A DNA stretch of 64,000 nucleotides from Aplidium turbinatum (lineage: Eukaryota > Chordata > Ascidiacea > Aplousobranchia > Polyclinidae), in contig OU964924.1 of the NCBI GenBank assembly GCA_918807975.1, positions 22,055,695-22,119,694 on the forward strand, written 5' to 3'. Position 1 is the first letter of the stretch; each line of letters starts with the position of its first letter. Shown one piece after another: positions 58,222 to 64,000 of the stretch. The notes under the pieces were generated by a model. It was not told the origin of the DNA, made no database searches, and was given only the letters and a program-made list of their open reading frames with translations. The position numbers and the translations under genes were made by a program.

Positions 58222-61200
58222 CTGCAACAAGCATCATTCGTAAAACAAAAAAGCTACTGTGGCGCATTGGCATCGTCTACTCTAACTTGCATCATTTCAA
58301 AGAACGTTTGTAAAAAACAGTTTTCACGAATTAACTTTTTCAAAGTTGAATATGGCGGGATGGTCACGTGATCACACCTGCTTCGATGTCATTGCGATTG
58401 GAAGTTCCGTTGTCAGTTTTCATCTTGACATGCTCAATGTCTACCGCATCTTCTTCGCCTTTTCCCTCACTCTTGCCTGTTACAAAAACACACTTTTATG
58501 TCATTTCATTGATTGATAACTCGATTGCAGAGATGGTTATGGCACTGTAGAACTGTTCTCTTCTTTCTCTCGGCCGCCTTTCCTTCAGCAACTATGCCAA
58601 CCCAATTTATTACACTCAGAGCAGAGGTGAGCGGTGTTCTTCAACAACCAGCTTAAGCCGGGAGTCGGACCAGCATTACGTGATTGGAAAGTAAGCGCTT
58701 TATTTGCGGCACCATCCCACAGCAAACGAGTGGTAGGCCTACTGAATCTTATTCCAGCTTGGCACTCAGCAATGGAATGGAATCGGTTAATAACGTACTG
58801 AGTTGCACCATGAACCATGGCTGGTACTGCTACTGAGTTGGTACTGAGTTGCATCATGGTTGCACCTACTATTAAGAAGTCCATGGTTGCACCTCTACAC
58901 GGCTGCACTGTCTGCTTTGTAAAGCGCTGAGGAGCAACGCATATCTGCGATGGATACAGCGCTATATAAAAACACACCTTATTATGATTCGTGAAAGTAA
59001 TTCCAACTTACAGATCATTCCTTTTTTGTAGAGAACTGCAAGCAAAATTCCAATGATGAGCGCAACCACAAGAATTCCGATGACTATCCCCGCCGTTGGT
59101 GAAGCTGTTTCTGGGAGGACCTCTGTTTAAGGTGAAGCAATACCTTGTTAAATGACTATTACACTGTTACAATAAAGTGAGAAAAAAGTATTTTATTTTG
59201 GTTATTGAACTAGTTTTGCTAAACATTTCTTTAAAAAAAAAATGATGCAAATTAGCAACTACAGTGCGTTATGTAATCATGACTATGGATAAAAATCAAA
59301 GAATTTTAGTGAAGAGAACTTCTACGACTGAAGATGCTATCGAAGTCCATTGGCGTGCTGATTTGTCGCACATCGCAACAGGGAACTTTCGTCTGCGTAA
59401 GAATGAGAAAAAAATATCTACAGATAGGCTACTAAGTCAATGCAAAGAACTGTCGATTTGCTGGCTAGGCTGCAACCGCAATTGGGATTTGACATATAAC
59501 TACGTTTGATAAAATAAATAAACATAAAATAATTTTAAGTTAGCTATTACTAAAAGAAGCATGCACTTGCATTAGCTGTATGATAGGCAAAGTCGTGTTA
59601 GCAGATGACAACTCTAAAGTAACGTCTAACAGACATTAAAAAAACTATATTATGTATTCTGTAGCCAAATATGATGACAAAATTAATACCTTCTTTTGGA
59701 GTCGGTTTTTCTGCTGGGTCGTTTAAGCCTTCAGGTTAAGAAAATAACAAACGTGTTAGTCCAGTGCAAAATCATAAACCCTTTTTCAAGTTAAACTCAA
59801 AGTTATTTTGTTATTTCACAAACAATTGCAAGTGCTGTGGTTAAAAAACAGGGGTTCCCATCGGGGTTAATTTCCACTTGTGGAAGTAGCGTAGCCAGAC
59901 GGAGATTGGGGATTCCCCTTCCTTTAAATTCCAACATTCCTTCATGGCAATTGAATCAATAATAATATTAATTATTAAAAACATCATTATTGATCCATTT
60001 GCTGCAGCGTCACGTACGTTTTAAAAGGGAGTCATGAACGCCATTTCTGGCTACGCTACTGCTTTGGAGAATAAGTTACATTACTACACTGTCCAATGAA
60101 AAATAAATCTCGTGTCTCTGAGAGTTTTTCAACTGTTTTTAGGTAATTTTGGGGCGATAATTTCGAATCTGTACAATAATAAGGGGGCTGTTCGAAATGC
60201 AGGACAGACATATTGCGTGGTAAACACATAGATCTTAATTCAAAAATAGCGAGTCGGGGCAAACTGAACTTCATAAATCGAGAAAGGTAAACAAACACAC
60301 TGAATTGAGAACCCCTGAGCCTGAGTAATCACAGCACGAACGGCGTTAAATGATGTAAAGAAATTTGTTAATATTTCCTTGAACTTGAAAAAGGTTAATT
60401 CAGAGCAGAAAATCAACGCACGTAAATCAAATTTGTTAAATATTGTAAGGAAACAATCAAAGCAAAAAGTAGAAAAAAACAAAAGTTTAAATAGTAAACT
60501 ACTGAAATTCAATAACACAGAAAATGCATAAAGTGTCGTCTTCTGAAAAATGCAAACGGGGTAACAGAAGTATTGCTGTTTTTAAAATACCCTGTCTGCA
60601 TTTACCATTAAAACCACTTGTTACTTCACGCTTGAGTACAGCAAACAGTGTTAAACGTTTTTAAATCTACTTTTGTTATTTAAATTTTGAAATTCGATTC
60701 TTATCAAAGTGTTTAGTCACTAGTCGATGCAAGCGCTTAGTTAGCTTGGTTAGACGTTGTCACCTGGTAAAGCATATGTTCTGGACAACTTGGGACTTTC
60801 TCCATTTTCGATTACGCACTCAAACTTTTCATTTGACATGGAAGATTCCAATGGACCGATTTCAATGCTGCTGGTGTAAGTGCTGCCCTCGTTGGTAACT
60901 TTGTCATCCTCAGTCACTGAAATCGACAAAATACTTTTGTGACTGATCGAAAATGAGTTCCCGTATTGCTTACAAATCTCCGTAGAAACTATTGCTTGAG
61001 GATATTTGAATCAAGATTACTTTGAAAATACTTATAATTAAACATTGTGTGGTGTCATCTCAAAAATAGTTCTTCTAGTTTCGCTTTTAAAATCCAGATA
61101 ATTTTGTTTTAGTCATCTTGGAGCCCGTGAGGTCGAGGGTATCTTCTACCCTCTTACTCCCAAGTCCCTACACGAATAGCGATGTATCCCCAACTACCCA

Positions 61201-62135
61201 GTCAAACACCACTTGAGAGCAGTCACGCTTTCATATTATCCTCAACGATATGGAGAAGACCTTCTGCGCCATTTGGTGAAGAGGAAAATACAATCGTTGA
61301 TGATATGATTTGCGGTCTCTTCTTCAGTACCACACAGGAAGTGTTCATGAATTCAGGAAAATAAATTGCAAGAGAAATTGTGGATATGAAAACCACTGTA
61401 AAACTCAAACTGATGGTCCAAGCAACACTCTTCGAATATTTATGTTGGCACTGCATACATTTTCGTTCAGGAATGTTTAAAACAAAATACCAGCCAAAAA
61501 ATCGTTTTAGGACAAAAATTGACCGCCTTGGTTTAATTCTGCGTTAAGTTTATTTAGGCTACATTGTTTAGGCCTTAGTACACAACGTGACAAAACAATC
61601 CTTTTCAATACACACCCGTGGTTCCGTCTGATAGCTTCCTCCATGTAAAGGTGGGCTCTGGGAAGGATGTGACGGAGCACGACAGTTTGACTACATCGTT
61701 AATTTTTCCTTGAACTTGTTTTTCTTTCGGATTCTTAAGCATCAACCCTGTAGAAAGCCATGATTATACCACAAGCCGAAACAAATTTGACAAAAATCCA
61801 GGACATGCATGTGAAACAGAGTAAGCAAGAAAGGTCTTCAATCTTTTGTCGCCATAAACTGAAACAACCTCTACGAAAGTGCAGCCTATGGCACAACAGC
61901 AACAGTGAACTAGGTTTATTCAAACTTCATCTTAAAAAAAAATTGCCAACCTTTTAAATTTGACGCGTGAATTGCATGAGCAAAAAGTTTCTTAGTCTTT
62001 CTGAGTTGAAAAACTTACCATTGACGGTGAGTGGTTTTGAATTAACTGTCCTTTCGAGTCTTTCATAACCATTTTCAACTACGCAAGTGTATGTTCCAGC
62101 GTCATCAAACATTGCCTTCGCGATATTTAGCTGAG
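58157..62135 (-). CDS. Second IgSF type I receptor, 3' seven exons (5' part missing)
   Basis: Minus-strand exons in transcript order: 62019-62135, 61616-61747, 60764-60916, 59690-59728, 59012-59122, 58378-58476, 58157-58221. All internal junctions are phase 1 with GT-AG ends. The first carries the E-G part of an Ig domain (AMFDDAGTYTCVVENG). The next two form a complete Ig domain (KLSCSVTS, FTWRK, EKFECVIENG). A 13-residue hinge exon follows, then a membrane helix (IVIGILVVALIIGILLAVLY) and a ~58-residue cytoplasmic tail ending LINGAED and TAG. The signal peptide and the first part of the upstream Ig domain were not found up to base 64000 and probably lie beyond it. The tail shows no ITIM; its one tyrosine after the membrane-proximal region is in GYEKTT. 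It looks like a relative of the four-Ig receptor at 34.5-51.9 kb, facing it tail to tail. Confidence 0.82.
58378..58476 (-). CDS. Second IgSF receptor: cytoplasmic exon
   Basis: Acceptor TTGTAACAG, donor GTGTGA. It encodes CKSEGKGEEDAVDIEHVKMK, then a polar run with no recognised signalling motif. Confidence 0.75.
58590..58985 (-). mobile_element. SINE-like composite in an intron of the second receptor
   Basis: The reverse strand contains GCTGGTCCGACTCCCGGC (B-box-like) and a GCGCTTTACAAAGCAGAC block with TATATAGCGCTGTATCCATC, wording common in invertebrate SINE bodies. The middle contains short duplications (GGTACTGAGTTGCA). Boundaries are uncertain. Confidence 0.4.
59012..59122 (-). CDS. 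Second IgSF receptor: transmembrane exon
   Basis: Acceptor CTTAAACAG, donor GTAAGT. A short stalk (EVLPETASPT) precedes a 20-plus-residue hydrophobic helix, then YKKGMI as stop-transfer. Confidence 0.85.
59690..59728 (-). CDS. Second IgSF receptor: 39-nt hinge microexon
   Basis: It reads GLNDPAEKPTPKE between phase 1 boundaries (acceptor CCTGAAG is weak, donor GTATTA is modest). It lies between the last Ig and the membrane exon and can be skipped without frame change. Confidence 0.5.
59885..60061. mobile_element. Small hAT-like MITE (AGTAGCGTAGCCAGA ends)
   Basis: AGTAGCGTAGCCAGAC at the left and TCTGGCTACGCTACTG at the right, 177 bases. The target duplication is blurred. It lies in an intron of the second receptor. 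Confidence 0.55.
60764..60916 (-). CDS. Second IgSF receptor: last Ig, C'-G strands
   Basis: Acceptor GATTTCAG, donor GTGACA. It encodes STYTSSIEIGPLES and SNEKFECVIENGESP: the F-strand Cys, with a G strand running to ALP. Confidence 0.83.
61616..61747 (-). CDS. Second IgSF receptor: last Ig, A-C strands
   Basis: Acceptor TTTCTACAG, donor GTGTGT. It encodes NDVVKLSCSVTSFPEPTFTW: the B-strand Cys and C-strand Trp. Phase 1 on both sides. Confidence 0.85.
62019..62135 (-). CDS. Second IgSF receptor: exon with E-G strands of upstream Ig
   Basis: Acceptor CAATTTCAG, donor GTAAGT on the minus strand. The reading QLNIAKAMFDDAGTYTCVVE carries the Ig F-strand cysteine signature. Confidence 0.85.
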
Positions 62136-63006
62136 CTGAAATTGAAAACTTAAGTTCAATTTCCAGTTAACAAAAGTTGGAAATAACGTCTGTCAGTCAA
62201 AAACTTTAACCTAACAAGTGTATCTGTTATTTTTCACAATATAAAAAATGACTGATTTGCAGACTTGGAAGGCTTGACGGTATCGATATGAATGTTTCTG
62301 TTTGTAAATGAGCTTTGAGTAGCTGCAAAGTAGTTTTTTCTAAAAAAGAGTTTTGCTCAAAGACAGTTTAAAACAAGGGTCTCAAATACGCGCGCCGCGA
62401 TGCATTTATAAACTTTAAAATAATTAACAATTACAGTAGCCTAGATATTTTTGCTATGGATTTTGAAAGGTAAAATTTTCCCTAAAATTCCTCGAAAAGT
62501 CTGAAAATGCTCATCAAACTTTACACGGCTTTTTAGCACAAACCGTCGCGCCATTTTATTGCTAACGAGAAACTCGTATTGTTACTTCACAATCACATTG
62601 CCTATTCACTTATCTTGTGGTTATCGCCATAATAACTGGATATTTGTTGAAGTCAGTTTTTCAAGGGTTTAGTTTTTCCGCTCTGTTTGAAAGTTAATTG
62701 CAATATTTTTACTCTCCAGGCCCGTCGTTTCATTTGCGTTCTTTATTGTTTTTCTGTTTTGCGTTTTTTGTGTTCGTACAGTGTTTTTTCATCTCTTTGT
62801 TCTAAGACTAGCACTTTTTCTTGTGATCTGACGTGCATGGTGCGTTCGTACCACCTTTTTACTGCGTGTTTACTGCCTTATTTTGTTTATTGACTTTATT
62901 GTGTATTACGGCCTTCCGGTTAATTTACAAGTGTTCATTTGGCCCTCAAAGCAATTTGAGTTGAGACTTTTGGTTCACTGTAGAACAACTTTTAGATAAT
63001 TTAGCA
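62136..63006. other. Intron-like sequence above the second receptor's first visible exon
   Basis: No further minus-strand Ig exon could be found here or in 63727-64000, so the missing 5' exons probably lie past the window edge. Confidence 0.5.
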
Positions 63007-63726
<720 letters not shown>

Positions 63727-64000
63727 ATCTAGCACGAACGACATTTTTTTTCAAACTTGTTGACTGACTGCAGGGTAGAATAAAACACTTAACAAAATAC
63801 CCATTGCTTACAATTTGCATGTCAAACCTAACCAAACGAGAGCCTAAACCTAAACCATGTCAAACCAAACGAGAGCTACTACGACATTTTACAGACTAAA
63901 TTGCGAATTTCTAACATTTAATACCTGAAACGAATTTGTTCTTAATGTATGTGTGACGTTTCACAACATAGCTTAGAATAAATTAACTGGTCTACAAGGT

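Noticed and set aside
59264-59509. 81-codon plus-strand frame in an intron of the second receptor
   Set aside because: Opposite strand to the gene, no domain, and AT-rich composition like the surrounding intron.

Overview
This window is animal nuclear DNA. It is AT-rich, its genes are split by introns of a few hundred bases to about 3 kb with good GT-AG junctions, and it is packed with old transposons. Immunoglobulin-superfamily receptors, a sperm RIIa-domain exon, BEL/Pao fossils and many hAT and SINE copies fit an invertebrate deuterostome (a tunicate is plausible), but nothing here fixes the species. There are no bacterial operons, rRNA genes or CRISPR arrays.

Layout. 1-12 kb is a transposon graveyard: two BEL/Pao fossils lie head to head, and a DNA transposon with ~0.5-kb inverted ends is inserted in the LTR of the left one. 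That transposon encodes a transposase-like region, a FEN1/XPG-like nuclease and a CXC zinc-binding motif (Academ/AcademX-like). A hAT element sits in its right end. 12.9-13.0 kb holds an SPA17-like RIIa exon on the minus strand. 13-34 kb is mostly intergenic or intronic, with LINE, Penelope-like, SINE, hAT and foldback elements and two unassigned candidate exons.

34.5-51.9 kb holds the clearest gene: a plus-strand, 15-exon type I membrane receptor of 639 residues (signal peptide, V-type Ig, three further Ig domains, one membrane helix, a 160-residue charged tail). Every exon junction keeps frame. 58.2-62.1 kb holds the 3' part of a second IgSF receptor on the minus strand (seven exons: the end of one Ig domain, a complete Ig domain, hinge, membrane helix, short tail); its 5' end was not found and probably lies beyond the window. 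The two genes face tail to tail and share exon phase and a tiny phase 1-1 hinge exon, so they look like relatives in a small receptor cluster.

The introns of the first receptor carry nested insertions, including a SINE split by a hAT-like element that was itself split by another inverted-repeat element. Outside the elements, the 8-mer TAGGCTAC and its complement recur throughout the window far more often than base composition would predict.
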